A stretch of DNA of 64,000 bases from Ruminococcaceae bacterium UBA1375 (GCA_002305795.1 DBRF01000006.1:1-64000), one strand, 5' to 3'; positions 34,349-43,563 are shown, numbered from the stretch's first letter. The notes: generated from the sequence alone by a model not told the origin. A program made the numbers and translations.

Positions 34349-35055
34349 GAGACGTAGGGGTGATTTTGGCGGCGGCAGGCAGCGGCAGCCGTATGGGACG
34401 GGACAAGCTGTTGTTAAAGCTGGGGGAGTACACCGTCCTTCAGCGCAGCGCCCTGGCCTTTGCCTCCTGCCCGGATATCTGCGGCATGGCGGCGGTGACC
34501 CGTTCCGATCTGCTGGACACCGTCCGGCAGCAGCTGGAAGCCCTGTCCCTGCCCTTTCCAGTGTGGGTGGTTCCCGGCGGGGCTACTCGGCAGCAGTCGG
34601 TGGCGGCGGGGGTGAAGGCCATGCCGGCCCAGGCCATGTACTACGCCATCCACGACGCCGCCCGGCCCTTGGTCACTCCCCAGGAGATTGCCCGCTGCCT
34701 GGCGGATGCCAAGCGGTACGGAGGGGCCTGCCTGTCCGCCCCGGTGAAGGACACCATCCAGCAGGCGGACGCCAAGGGCTTTTTGGAAGCCACCCCGCCC
34801 CGGAACCGGCTGCGCAGCGCCCAGACCCCCCAGATCTTCGACGCCGCCTGGTACCGGGCGGGGATGGCGGAAGCGGTGCGCCGGGGGCTGGACTTTACCG
34901 ACGACTGCCAGGTGTTCCGCCTGTCCGGCGGAGTGGTGTACCTCACCCCCGGCAGCTACGCCAACCTGAAGATCACCACCCCGGAAGACCTGCCCGCCGC
35001 AGAGGAAATCCTGGCCAAGCGGGAAGGGGAAGCCCGGGATGGGGAAAAGGAATAA
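34345..35055 (+). CDS. ispD: 2-C-methyl-D-erythritol 4-phosphate cytidylyltransferase
   Basis: A 236-residue nucleotidyltransferase of the MEP isoprenoid pathway, joining CTP and methylerythritol phosphate. VILAAAGSGSRMGRDK is the CTP-binding start and HDAARPLVT the conserved catalytic segment; LRSAQTPQIFD and TDDCQVF follow as expected. Translation is coupled to the upstream gene. IspH of the same pathway is at 59993. Confidence 0.95.
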   Translation: MRDVGVILAAAGSGSRMGRDKLLLKLGEYTVLQRSALAFASCPDICGMAAVTRSDLLDTVRQQLEALSLPFPVWVVPGGATRQQSVAAGVKAMPAQAMYYAIHDAARPLVTPQEIARCLADAKRYGGACLSAPVKDTIQQADAKGFLEATPPRNRLRSAQTPQIFDAAWYRAGMAEAVRRGLDFTDDCQVFRLSGGVVYLTPGSYANLKITTPEDLPAAEEILAKREGEARDGEKE

Positions 35056-35066
35056 CAGCAAGCAAG

Positions 35067-35097
35067 AGACGTGTTCGGAAAGGGACACGTCTTTTTT
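35067..35097 (+). terminator. terminator of ispD
   Basis: AGACGTGT (35067-35074) pairs with ACACGTCT (35085-35092), followed by T7. Confidence 0.85.
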
Positions 35098-35098
35098 G

Positions 35099-35332
35099 CG
35101 GGGGAAATTGCGCCGTTGGTGGGGCAGATTCCGGATAGCTGTTTCTATCACTTTATTTCAAATCTGTTTTTAATTCTGTCTAAATATAGAAATTTACATT
35201 ATAATTTCGATACAGAGACTTTGCCCCTTAGAATCCACTGCGTGGGATTCGACCCCACCATGCCTTCGAAAAACGATCTTCGATCTTATTTTCTAAAAGG
35301 CTTGACCTAAACTTTACTTTTTCAACACTCTA
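35099..35332. repeat. dispersed element, inverted copy, between two terminators
   Basis: Read on the minus strand it starts GAGTGTTGAAAAAGTAAAG, continues TTTAGGTCAAGCC, the GAATCC palindrome (35231-35250) and GGGGCAAAG, and ends near CCAACGGCGCAA, the same order as 49432-49698. It lies exactly between the ispD terminator and the hairpin at 35334. No gene in the 397-base gap. Confidence 0.65.
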
Positions 35333-35333
35333 G

Positions 35334-35359
35334 CGGCCTGCTTCCCGGCAGGCCGTTTT
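35334..35359 (+). terminator. hairpin upstream of purB
   Basis: CGGCCTGC (35334-35341) pairs with GCAGGCCG (35348-35355), followed by TTTTG. Confidence 0.65.
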
Positions 35360-35379
35360 GCTTTGCCGGAAAGAATTTT

Positions 35380-35408
35380 TTGCTTTCCGGCCTGGTTTCT
35401 GTTATAAT
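35380..35408 (+). promoter_or_regulatory. promoter of purB
   Basis: TTGCTT (35380-35385), 17 bases, TATAAT (35403-35408). Confidence 0.55.
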
Positions 35409-35452
35409 GAAAGCACCTATGGAAAATCAAACCTTTTTGGGAGGTCAAATTT

Positions 35453-36883
35453 ATGTACGAAAATTATGTCAGCCCCTTTTCCACCCGGTATGCGTCCAAG
35501 GAGATGCAGTATATCTTTTCCGCCGAAAAGAAGTTCACCACCTGGCGCAAGTTGTGGGTGGCTTTGGCCCGGGCGGAGCACAAGCTGGGCCTGCCGGTGA
35601 GCCAGGAACAGGTGGAGGAACTGGAGGCCCACGTCAATGACATCAACTTCGCCGTGGCGGAAGCCCGGGAGAAGGAAGTCCGCCACGACGTGATGAGCCA
35701 CGTCTACGCCTACGGCCAGCAGTGCCCCAATGCAGCGGGCATCATCCACCTGGGGGCCACCAGCTGCTATGTGGGGGACAACACCGACGTTATCCTCATG
35801 CGGGAAGCCTTGCAGGTGGTCCACCGCAAGCTGGTCAACGTCATCGACCTGCTGGGGAAATTTGCGGAAGAATACAAGGCTCTGCCTTGTTTGGCCTACA
35901 CCCACCTGCAGCCCGCCCAGCCCACCACCGTAGGCAAGCGGGCCACCCTGTGGTGCAACGAGCTGTTGATGGATTTGGAAGAGGTGGAGTACCGGATCAA
36001 GAATCTGAAGCTGCTGGGCAGCAAGGGCACCACCGGCACCCAGGCCAGCTTTTTGGAGCTGTTTGAAGGGGACGAGGACAAGATCAAAAAGCTGGAGCAG
36101 TACATCTGCGAAGAGATGGGCTTTGACGGAGTGGTGCCGGTGTCCGGCCAGACCTACTCCCGGAAGATGGACTCCCAGGTAGTCTGCACCCTGGCCGGCA
36201 TCGCCCAGAGCTGCTCCAAGTTCAGCAACGACCTGCGGATTCTGCAAAACTTCAAGGAGATGGAAGAACCCTTTGAAGCCCACCAGATCGGCTCCTCCGC
36301 CATGCCCTACAAGCGCAACCCCATGCGCAGCGAGCGGATCACCAGCCTGGCCCGGTACGTCATGTGCGACAGCTTAAACCCCATGTTCACCAGCGCCACC
36401 CAGTGGTTCGAGCGCACCCTGGACGACTCCGCCAACAAGCGGATTTCGGTGGCGGAAGGGTTCTTGGCGGTAGACTCCATCCTGAACATTATGCTCAACG
36501 TCTGCGACGGCTTGGTGGTGTACCCCAAGGTGATTGCCCAGCGGCTGAACCGGGAATTGCCCTTTATGGCCACCGAGAACATTATGATGCAGGCGGTGAA
36601 GAAGGGCGGCAACCGCCAGCAGCTCCACGAACGGCTGCGGGAGCACTCCATGGCCGCCGCCAAGGTAGTCAAGGAAGAGGGGAAGGAAAACGACCTCATC
36701 GACCGCATCGTGGGCGACCCCGCCTTCCAGCTCACCCGGGAGGAAATCGAAAAGGTGCTGGTGCCCAGCAATTTCGTGGGCCGCAGCGTCCATCAGGTGG
36801 AGGAATTTATCGCCGACTACGTCCAGCCCATCCGGGACGCCAATAAGGATGTGCTGAATGAAAAGGCGCAGCTGAGTGTGTAA
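35453..36883 (+). CDS. purB: adenylosuccinate lyase
   Basis: A 476-residue fumarase-superfamily lyase acting twice in purine synthesis (SAICAR to AICAR, and adenylosuccinate to AMP), releasing fumarate. GSSAMPYKRNPMRSE is the flexible signature loop with the catalytic Ser, and HLGATSCYVGDNTD and HLQPAQPTTVGKR are the other active-site regions. The length matches the long form seen in Clostridia and eukaryotes. ATG after GGGAGGTC. Monocistronic. Confidence 0.97.
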   Translation: MYENYVSPFSTRYASKEMQYIFSAEKKFTTWRKLWVALARAEHKLGLPVSQEQVEELEAHVNDINFAVAEAREKEVRHDVMSHVYAYGQQCPNAAGIIHLGATSCYVGDNTDVILMREALQVVHRKLVNVIDLLGKFAEEYKALPCLAYTHLQPAQPTTVGKRATLWCNELLMDLEEVEYRIKNLKLLGSKGTTGTQASFLELFEGDEDKIKKLEQYICEEMGFDGVVPVSGQTYSRKMDSQVVCTLAGIAQSCSKFSNDLRILQNFKEMEEPFEAHQIGSSAMPYKRNPMRSERITSLARYVMCDSLNPMFTSATQWFERTLDDSANKRISVAEGFLAVDSILNIMLNVCDGLVVYPKVIAQRLNRELPFMATENIMMQAVKKGGNRQQLHERLREHSMAAAKVVKEEGKENDLIDRIVGDPAFQLTREEIEKVLVPSNFVGRSVHQVEEFIADYVQPIRDANKDVLNEKAQLSV

Positions 36884-36920
36884 AAGGCACTGCGGCGTCA
36901 AAAATGGAATCTGTTTCACG

Positions 36921-36944
36921 CCCCCGGCTTGGCCGGGGGTTTTT
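36921..36944 (+). terminator. terminator of purB
   Basis: CCCCCGGC (36921-36928) pairs with GCCGGGGG (36932-36939), then T5. Confidence 0.85.
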
Positions 36945-37013
36945 GTGTCACTGTGTCGATTTTGAGCGGCAGAATAAACAAAGGGAGAGGGGCGTTTTTG
37001 GGCAGTATTTTGC

Positions 37014-37042
37014 AAGACAAGGTTTTGTGAATATGTTATAAT
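37014..37042 (+). promoter_or_regulatory. extended -10 promoter of the 37163 gene
   Basis: TGTTATAAT ends at 37042 (extended -10); the -35 is poor (AAGACA at 37014-37019). Confidence 0.5.
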
Positions 37043-37162
37043 GTAAATACCGGATGGAAGAACTTTTGCTTTTCCAGGGAAAAAGAAAAGCAAAAAACAT
37101 CGGATTTACTGTTTCTGCGTTTGCAGCATCAGGAAAGAAAACATAATTTTAGGAGGGCCTTT

Positions 37163-37693
37163 ATGGAATCTGCAATTTGGTGTGCCCACCTCAAAGACAA
37201 TCGAAATCGGGAAACCTATCCGGACAAAACAGCGGAAAAAGCGGAACACTGCCTGGCTCATTGCATCATTGCCATTGGCTGGGCAGACGGGGAAGATGGG
37301 GCAGACTGGGAAACTTTTCGCAGAAATGCAGAAGACCATTATGCCGATTTTCCGAACTCGCTCTCTGGTTTTCGGGCGGCGGCAAATGCGTTGGAGAGGA
37401 TGAATCCCGGAGATTTGGTTTGGGTGATTGTCCCGGATTCCCACCGGCGGTACCTGTACCAGGTGACGGAGCCGGGCCAGCCGAAGGCGGACCAAACATT
37501 AAAGGACATAGATATTGGAGCTTACCGGCAATGCCGGCAGATCGCCTGCTGCACGGTCGAAAGCCAGCCGGAGCCGCTGAAAACGTATCCCGCCAGACGC
37601 ACTCTCTTTGAAATCCAGAAGCCGGACTGTGTTCAGGCGGTAAAAAAGCTGTATGAAGATTGTTGCGGAAAGGAACCGGAAAAGGAGGGCTGA
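37163..37693 (+). CDS. unknown protein, possibly EVE/PUA-like fold
   Basis: A 176-residue soluble protein starting ESAIWCAHLKDNRN. The order of motifs (HCIIAIGWA, then a helix, then NPGDLVWVIVPDSHRRYLYQVTE) resembles nucleic-acid-reader domains of the EVE/PUA/ASCH type that precede restriction or signalling domains, but no effector domain follows, and the likeness is by eye only. It has a strong AGGAGGG site and ends 3 bases before the dockerin-protein gene, so the two are co-transcribed although one is cytosolic and the other secreted. Confidence 0.6.
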   Translation: MESAIWCAHLKDNRNRETYPDKTAEKAEHCLAHCIIAIGWADGEDGADWETFRRNAEDHYADFPNSLSGFRAAANALERMNPGDLVWVIVPDSHRRYLYQVTEPGQPKADQTLKDIDIGAYRQCRQIACCTVESQPEPLKTYPARRTLFEIQKPDCVQAVKKLYEDCCGKEPEKEG

Positions 37694-37696
37694 AAC

Positions 37697-39034
37697 ATGA
37701 GCCGAAGAAAAAGCGGTTGGAAAAAGCTGTTGAGCGGGATACTATGCTTGTGTGTCCTGCTGTCCTTGTGGGCGGGAACCCCCGTCACCGCACAAACGGA
37801 GCAGGAAGATCTGTTTTACTCCTATCCCTCCAACTCCTGTTTTGACAGCCTTTGGGTGGGGGATATTGTGGTGTTTCCTGGGCAAGGAGGAATGGATACG
37901 GGAGGAGACCTCGCTCCCGGCAATGGGTACACGGTACTCAGTGGAAACGGTATAGAGATTGTAGATGTACAGGTGGAAGCTGGTGCATGGTATAAGGGCT
38001 TAAAATTTACCCAGCCGGGAACGGCGGAGGTTCTGGTCTCGGTGGCAGACCCCGACACCGGGGCGTCCGCCGAAAAGGCCTTTTCCTTTACCGTCTCTCC
38101 CCGGCCGGCGGAGGTCACCGTCACCCATAATTTCCCTGCTTCCATCACCCTGAAAATTGGCGATAACACCGCAGAGCTTAGAGACTACGATGTTTCCATG
38201 CAAAATTTGAACTATGGACCGGCTCCAAAGCGGGCAAGAGTTCCAAATGGCGGCGGAATTGAAATCTCCGGCACAGCCAAAAGGATCTATCGCGGAGGCT
38301 GGGGCGGCGCAAGCTGGGGGTTCGTAAACGATCAAAGGACAGAGGAAGAAGCGGGGATGTTGGATTTAATGAACTTTGATCTTGGTGATTACGCCTGCGG
38401 CCCCGGCACCCTGACCCTTCAGCCGGTGTACCAATCCCAAAAGATTGGAGGCCCTATCTGCACCGTCACGGTGGAAGAACCGGAAATCACCACCAACGCC
38501 CCCGCCGCCGTTTGGGCGGGGGACACCCTTTCCCTGGAAACGGCCTTGACCAATACCGCCCTGACCAATCTGAAGGTTTCGGAATACACCGAAAATATCG
38601 CAGAGAATGGCTATTATAGTGGTTCGGAAAATCCCGTGGCTTATCAGCCCTCCGTCACCATTCTGGAAGGGCAGGACTGTGTGGCCCAAAGCGATCAGGA
38701 CTACACCAACACCCTGACTACCAGCGAAACCCTCGCCTTCCAAAAGCCGGGCACCGTGAAATTAAAGGTGACCTATACCCAGATCAACACACACGACTAC
38801 GGTCAAGAATACTTTGATGAACGTGCCTACAACCCCGAAACCATCCTCACCATCCGGGTGCAGGACCCCAGCCAAGACCTGGACGGCGACGGCGCCATCG
38901 ACCTGGGCGACGTCATGACCTTAGCCCGGGCCGTGGTGAACGCTTCCACCACCCCCACCATGGACTTCAACGCCGACGGCCTGGTGGACGTGCTGGACGT
39001 CATGACTTTAGCCCGGGTTGTAGTGGACCAATAA
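37697..39034 (+). CDS. secreted dockerin-domain protein
   Basis: A 445-residue protein with a signal peptide (SRRKSGWKKLLSGILCLCVLL...TPVTA, cut about residue 32), several beta-rich repeats of unknown type (VTVTHNFPASITLKIGD; TVTVEEPEITTNAPAAVWAGD), and a C-terminal type I dockerin: two calcium-binding repeats DLDGDGAIDLGDVMTLARA and DFNADGLVDVLDVMTLARV. A dockerin binds a cohesin on a scaffold or cell-surface protein, so this protein is probably displayed or part of a cellulosome-like assembly. No carbohydrase domain recognised. Confidence 0.85.
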   Translation: MSRRKSGWKKLLSGILCLCVLLSLWAGTPVTAQTEQEDLFYSYPSNSCFDSLWVGDIVVFPGQGGMDTGGDLAPGNGYTVLSGNGIEIVDVQVEAGAWYKGLKFTQPGTAEVLVSVADPDTGASAEKAFSFTVSPRPAEVTVTHNFPASITLKIGDNTAELRDYDVSMQNLNYGPAPKRARVPNGGGIEISGTAKRIYRGGWGGASWGFVNDQRTEEEAGMLDLMNFDLGDYACGPGTLTLQPVYQSQKIGGPICTVTVEEPEITTNAPAAVWAGDTLSLETALTNTALTNLKVSEYTENIAENGYYSGSENPVAYQPSVTILEGQDCVAQSDQDYTNTLTTSETLAFQKPGTVKLKVTYTQINTHDYGQEYFDERAYNPETILTIRVQDPSQDLDGDGAIDLGDVMTLARAVVNASTTPTMDFNADGLVDVLDVMTLARVVVDQ

Positions 39035-39053
39035 AATCCCCAAAAACCCCAAA

Positions 39054-39088
39054 AACAGGACCTCTCAGCCGGGGTCCTGTTACTTTTT
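39054..39088 (+). terminator. terminator of the dockerin gene
   Basis: AACAGGACC (39054-39062) pairs with GGTCCTGTT (39073-39081), then ACTTTTT. Confidence 0.8.
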
Positions 39089-39111
39089 ACAAAAATATCA
39101 ACCCCCTTTCC

Positions 39112-39140
39112 TTGACAAAAAGGGCGGTTTGACCTATAAT
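39112..39140 (+). promoter_or_regulatory. promoter of secDF
   Basis: TTGACA (39112-39117), 17 bases, TATAAT (39135-39140); full consensus. Confidence 0.8.
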
Positions 39141-39209
39141 TTCAAACAGATTGTGCCGCTTTGTTTTTCTACAGGGCGGCACGGGTTTGAAAACATTGGA
39201 GGAATCACA

Positions 39210-40613
39210 ATGAAGAAGACAGGGAAACCTGTGTTTTTCATAGTAGCCATTATCACCATTGTGTTCACCATTCTGAGCATCACGGGGATTTCCAGCTACT
39301 ATGGAGACATTCAATCGGTGTACATCAAAGGCGGAGACCAAATCCGCTGGGGCATCGACATCCGGGGCGGGGTGGAGGTCACCTTCGTGCCTGCCCAGGA
39401 CGGCGCCGACCCCACCAACGAAGAGCTGGACGGCGCTGCGGAAGTGATGCGCCAGCGGCTGGTGGCCCAGGGCATCAACGACTATTCGGTGTACAGCGAC
39501 TACAACAGCGACCGCATCGTGGTCCAGTTCCCTTGGGCGGAGGACGAAGAAACCTTCGACCCGGAAACCGCTATTTCCGAACTGGGCGCCACCGCACAGC
39601 TTCAGTTTATTGAAGGCACCGACACCGACGAGGAAGGCAACCCCACCGGGGAGGTCATCCTGGACGGTTCCATGGTGGACAGCGCCCAGGCGGCCTATGT
39701 GGCCACCGACAGTCAGGGCAGCAACTACCAGTGGGTGGTGCAGCTGGACTTGAACGAGGATGGTGCGGCGGCCTTTTCCACCGCCACCAGCGAGCTGGCT
39801 TCCAGCAACGGCCAGATCGCCATCTGGATGGACGATCAGATGATCAGCGCCCCGGCCGTGGAAGAAGCCATCACCAATGGCCAGGCCATGATTTCCGGGG
39901 ACTTCGACAGCGAAACCGCCACCACCCTGGCCAACCAGATCAACGGCGGCTCCCTGCCCTTCAGCCTGGAAACCGCCTCTTACTCCACCATCGACCCCAC
40001 CATGGGGGAAGGCGCCCGTGACGCTATGATTCTGGCGGCGGTGATTGCCTTTGTGCTGATCTGCATCTTTATGCTGGCGGTGTACCGGCTCCCCGGGGTG
40101 GTGGCCGTCATCGCCCTGATGGGACAGGTGGCACTGATGATCGCCGCCTTGACCGGCTTCTTCCCGGGCATCAGCTCTTCCACCCTGACCCTGCCGGGTA
40201 TCGCCGGTATGATCCTTTCCATTGGCATGGGTGTGGACGCCAACATCATCACCGCCGAGCGGATTCGGGAAGAAATCAACGCCGGCAAGAGCATCGACGG
40301 CGCCATCCATCTGGGCTACCACCGTGCCTTTACCGCCATTCTGGACGGCAACATCACCACCCTGATTGTGGCCATTATCCTCATGGGCACCTTCGGCGCA
40401 CCGGGCAGCTTCTTCAACACCATCCTGCAGCCCATCCTGTTTATGTTCCCTGCCTCCACCGAAGGCACCATCTACTCCTTCGGCTTTACCCTGATGGTGG
40501 GCATCATCGGCAACTTCGTTTTCGGCGTGTTCGCTTCCCGGCTGATGACCCAGTCTCTGTCCCGGTTCAAGTGCTTCCGCAAACCCAAGTTCTATGGAGG
40601 TGAACGGGCATGA
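39210..40613 (+). CDS. secD: Sec translocon accessory subunit SecD
   Basis: A 467-residue RND-superfamily membrane protein that uses the proton gradient to pull exported proteins through SecYEG. One N-terminal helix, a large P1 outside domain starting RWGIDIRGGVEVTF, then five helices with GVDANIITAERIREE in the membrane core. ATG 39210 follows TTGGAGGAAT; the upstream in-frame extension includes the promoter and is rejected. SecF starts in the last codons (ATGA overlap). Confidence 0.95.
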   Translation: MKKTGKPVFFIVAIITIVFTILSITGISSYYGDIQSVYIKGGDQIRWGIDIRGGVEVTFVPAQDGADPTNEELDGAAEVMRQRLVAQGINDYSVYSDYNSDRIVVQFPWAEDEETFDPETAISELGATAQLQFIEGTDTDEEGNPTGEVILDGSMVDSAQAAYVATDSQGSNYQWVVQLDLNEDGAAAFSTATSELASSNGQIAIWMDDQMISAPAVEEAITNGQAMISGDFDSETATTLANQINGGSLPFSLETASYSTIDPTMGEGARDAMILAAVIAFVLICIFMLAVYRLPGVVAVIALMGQVALMIAALTGFFPGISSSTLTLPGIAGMILSIGMGVDANIITAERIREEINAGKSIDGAIHLGYHRAFTAILDGNITTLIVAIILMGTFGAPGSFFNTILQPILFMFPASTEGTIYSFGFTLMVGIIGNFVFGVFASRLMTQSLSRFKCFRKPKFYGGERA

Positions 40614-41587
40614 AACTGCTGCACAGAGATTTTCACATCGACTTTATGGGGAAGAAAAAAATCTTCTTCATTATCTCCGCCGCCTGCATGGTGATCATTG
40701 CCCTGTGGGGCGTGATCTTCGGGGTGGATTTGGACATCAGCTTTAAGGGCGGCACCATCTTCACCTACACCTACTCCGACGCCAATGCCGAGCTGGACCA
40801 AGGGGCTTTGGCTTCCGCCGCCCAGGAAGTGCTGGGGGAAGAGGTGGAGGTAGAGCCTAAGCAGGATTTGGCCAGCAACACCCCCACCCTGGACATCTCC
40901 ATGACCAGCGCCGTCACCATGGAGGAGAGCTCCATTGACGAGCTCACCGCTGCGCTGCAGGAGGCCGCCCCGGATTTGGGGCTGGAGTACTCCACCATCA
41001 CTTCCGTCAACCCCTCCATCGGCATGGACTTCTTCGGCAAGTGCCTGGTGGCGGTAGGCGTGGGCATCATCATCATGATTATCTACCTGGGCATCCGGTT
41101 CCGGCTGATTAACGGCTGGAAGGCGGCCATCACCGCCGTGCTGGCCCTGGTTCACGACATGGTGTTTGTCTACGGCGCCTTTGTGATCTGTGGATTCCCT
41201 CTGGACAGCAACTTCATTGCGGTGATGCTGACCATTTTGGGTTACTCCGCCAACAACACCGTGATCATCTACGACCGGATCCGGGAAAATACCAAGCTGT
41301 TCGGTAAAAAGACCAGCCGTGCTCAGATCGTCAACGACTCCATCAACCAGACCCTGTCCCGTTCCATTGGCACCAGCTTCTGCACCTTGCTGGCCATGGT
41401 GGTGGTCTGCGTGGTGGCCGGTATCTTCGGGGTGATGGACATCTTCACCTTTGCCCTGCCTATGATTGTGGGTCTGCTGGCCGGTACCTACTCCTCCATC
41501 TGCATTGCCAGTGAGCTGTGGGTGGTGTGGCAGAACCGCGCTGACCGCAAGAAAAAGGCCAAGGGCAGAGTCCGGGCCAAGGCGTAA
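40610..41587 (+). CDS. secF: Sec translocon accessory subunit SecF
   Basis: A 325-residue partner of SecD. SFKGGTIFTYT is the SecF N-terminal signature, and the pore helices include DMVFVYGAF and TILGYSANNTVIIYDRIRE, ending with FCTLLAMVVVCV. Separate secD and secF genes, rather than the fused form of Bacillus, are translationally coupled here. A terminator follows. Confidence 0.96.
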   Translation: MKLLHRDFHIDFMGKKKIFFIISAACMVIIALWGVIFGVDLDISFKGGTIFTYTYSDANAELDQGALASAAQEVLGEEVEVEPKQDLASNTPTLDISMTSAVTMEESSIDELTAALQEAAPDLGLEYSTITSVNPSIGMDFFGKCLVAVGVGIIIMIIYLGIRFRLINGWKAAITAVLALVHDMVFVYGAFVICGFPLDSNFIAVMLTILGYSANNTVIIYDRIRENTKLFGKKTSRAQIVNDSINQTLSRSIGTSFCTLLAMVVVCVVAGIFGVMDIFTFALPMIVGLLAGTYSSICIASELWVVWQNRADRKKKAKGRVRAKA

Positions 41588-41611
41588 GCCTGATCGAAAG
41601 CAAACTAATTT

Positions 41612-41646
41612 ACTCCTCAACCGGAAACGGCTGAGGAGTTTTTTTG
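41612..41646 (+). terminator. terminator of secDF
   Basis: ACTCCTCA (41612-41619) pairs with TGAGGAGT (41632-41639), then T7. Confidence 0.85.
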
Positions 41647-41733
41647 CAGGCAGGAGCTTTTTTAAAATGGGATAGAAGGGGAAAATTCATTTTATTTTGT
41701 GAAATTGCACAAAATTTAGGGGAAAAATTCTAT

Positions 41734-41762
41734 TTTACATAAACGTCGAATTGTAGTATAAT
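41734..41762 (+). promoter_or_regulatory. promoter of the 41920 gene
   Basis: TTTACA (41734-41739), 17 bases, TATAAT (41757-41762). The 150-base leader carries a GGCC hairpin and TTTTGCTTCGCAAAA repeat (41798-41848), the word pair also found at 8255-8290. Confidence 0.65.
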
Positions 41763-41919
41763 AACTACTAAAAACAGTCATTACGGTTCCCCTCTTGACC
41801 GGCCTAATGTCCGGCCGTCCATTTTGCTTCGCAAAAACCGAGGGAAACCCAATGGATGTTTCAAGGTATAAAGTTGAAAAATAGTTGGCCCGTGGCCGGC
41901 CGGAAAGGACGTAACCCCC

Positions 41920-42777
41920 ATGACCAAGGCAAAATCCAAAACCAAAAGAATCCTCCTCCTGGTGGTTGCCGCTCTGGCGGCAGCGGCGCTGATTGGGGTT
42001 GGCCTGTACCTTTTCCTGCCGGGGTCCTGGCGCTCCCTGGATTCCTTCTCCCAGTATGAAGGTCTGTTGGATGCACCCCTGACGGAAATCACCATCAGCC
42101 GGGGCATGGAGGAAATCACCTTTTCCGACGAGGATCTGTTAAGGCAGTGGGAAGAGGGGCTGGGGCAGCTTCAGCTGAAAAAGGAAGAGGTGGTGTGGTA
42201 CAAGATCTTCCCCGTTGCGGTGTCCGGCACCCAGAATCACATCACCCTGCGCACCGAGACCGGGGAGTACACCCTGGTCACCACTTATTCGGTGCCGGAC
42301 CCCAAGGTGTACCTGTCGGTGTTCCGCTATGGGGTCAACGACCCGGACTGCCTGCCCATCGAAAGCACCTTTGCCCAGGCCGCCCAGCGGCAGGGGGAAT
42401 CTTCCTACTTTTCCAGCGGCACCTGGCTGCGGCTGAGAGCCGTTTCGGGGTACCGGGCCATGTTTTCCGCCCCCTGGACTGCCGTCACGGTGTCCGACGG
42501 CGCCGGGGGAACCGTCTCTTCCTCTGAGGATGCCCTTTCGGCTTGGCGGGACTACCTGGACCAGCTTTTGGTGTGGGAGTTGTGGTGGTACGACACCGCG
42601 GCCCAGTCACAGATTCCGGACGGAACCCTGTATGAACTCACGGTGCAGACCCAAGAGGGAAGCTATTCCCTGTCCCTGCGGCAGATCGGGGCGGGGGAGT
42701 ATTGGCTGGAAACTGCCGAGGCGACGTACGCCATCCGCAGCGATGGGGAGTGCCCCTTGGAAGGGATGGGGGGCTGA
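41920..42777 (+). CDS. membrane-anchored outside protein, paralogue of the next gene
   Basis: A 285-residue protein with a basic start and one helix (about residues 9-31), then an outside domain in two similar halves (SQYEGLLDAPLTEITISR...TETGEYTL and ...TVSDGAGGTVSS...TQEGSYSL). The first half matches the mature part of the lipoprotein at 42850 (GEYQGMLDSPITEITLYG, TFSDTDLLQIW, TETGEYTL). No family recognised. RBS GGAAAGGAC. Spacing of 72 bases suggests one operon with the lipoprotein. Confidence 0.7.
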   Translation: MTKAKSKTKRILLLVVAALAAAALIGVGLYLFLPGSWRSLDSFSQYEGLLDAPLTEITISRGMEEITFSDEDLLRQWEEGLGQLQLKKEEVVWYKIFPVAVSGTQNHITLRTETGEYTLVTTYSVPDPKVYLSVFRYGVNDPDCLPIESTFAQAAQRQGESSYFSSGTWLRLRAVSGYRAMFSAPWTAVTVSDGAGGTVSSSEDALSAWRDYLDQLLVWELWWYDTAAQSQIPDGTLYELTVQTQEGSYSLSLRQIGAGEYWLETAEATYAIRSDGECPLEGMGG

Positions 42778-42849
42778 ACCGGGAAGCGGTGAGAACCAAA
42801 AGTCCGGCTCACCCCAAAAGATGATTAAAACGAAAGGAGACTGCCAACC

Positions 42850-43518
42850 ATGAAAAAAGCGAAAAAGCGCATCTCCCTCCTGCTTTTGACTGCTGCTGCG
42901 ACGGTGGTGCTGGCGGGATGTTCAGCGTCTGAGGAATCCGCCCAGACCTCCTCTTCCCCGGAGGCGTCCCCGTCCTCTCAGATTTCTTCTTCGTCTCAGA
43001 CTTCCGCTTCGTCTCAGACTTCTTCCACGACTTCGCAGCTGGAACCTCTTTCCCAGGAGTGGAAAAGCATCAATGAGGTAGGGGAGTACCAGGGAATGCT
43101 GGATTCCCCCATCACAGAAATCACCCTGTACGGTCAGGCCGGTAATCCTTACGCTCAAGTCACCTTTTCCGATACGGATTTGCTCCAGATTTGGAACCAC
43201 TATCTGACTGGATTGCAGTTGCAGGAATACTACCGGTATTCCCAGGAGGACCAGAACCAGCTGGTGGGAAGTCTCCCGCCCACGGTGACGGTGACTACCG
43301 AAACCGGGGAGTACACCCTGTATTTCACCCTGGGGATCACGGAAATCATCCACACTGAAGTGCAGGGGGAAGAAACCCTGGAAAGCCGGCAGTGGGAGGA
43401 CGGAAACTACCGTCTGCAAAGCCAGGGGCTGATCTACACCCTTTCCGATCCGGAAAACTTTCCCTTTGAGACAACCTATGAGACCGCCGCCCAGCGGCAC
43501 GGGACCACCGGACCGTAA
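42850..43518 (+). CDS. lipoprotein paralogous to the preceding gene
   Basis: A 222-residue lipoprotein: signal peptide ending LAGC (lipobox Cys at about residue 20), a 40-residue Ser/Thr/Gln spacer (SSQTSASSQTSS type) and a single copy of the domain that the upstream gene has twice. The shared pattern (Y-(E/Q)-G-(L/M)-LD-(A/S)-P-(L/I)-TEIT) points to tandem duplication followed by a change of anchor. Function unknown. RBS AAAGGAG. Confidence 0.75.
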   Translation: MKKAKKRISLLLLTAAATVVLAGCSASEESAQTSSSPEASPSSQISSSSQTSASSQTSSTTSQLEPLSQEWKSINEVGEYQGMLDSPITEITLYGQAGNPYAQVTFSDTDLLQIWNHYLTGLQLQEYYRYSQEDQNQLVGSLPPTVTVTTETGEYTLYFTLGITEIIHTEVQGEETLESRQWEDGNYRLQSQGLIYTLSDPENFPFETTYETAAQRHGTTGP

Positions 43519-43563
43519 GAAGAATGATTTTCCAAAATCTTACCCAAATCCCGCAATTTCCCC

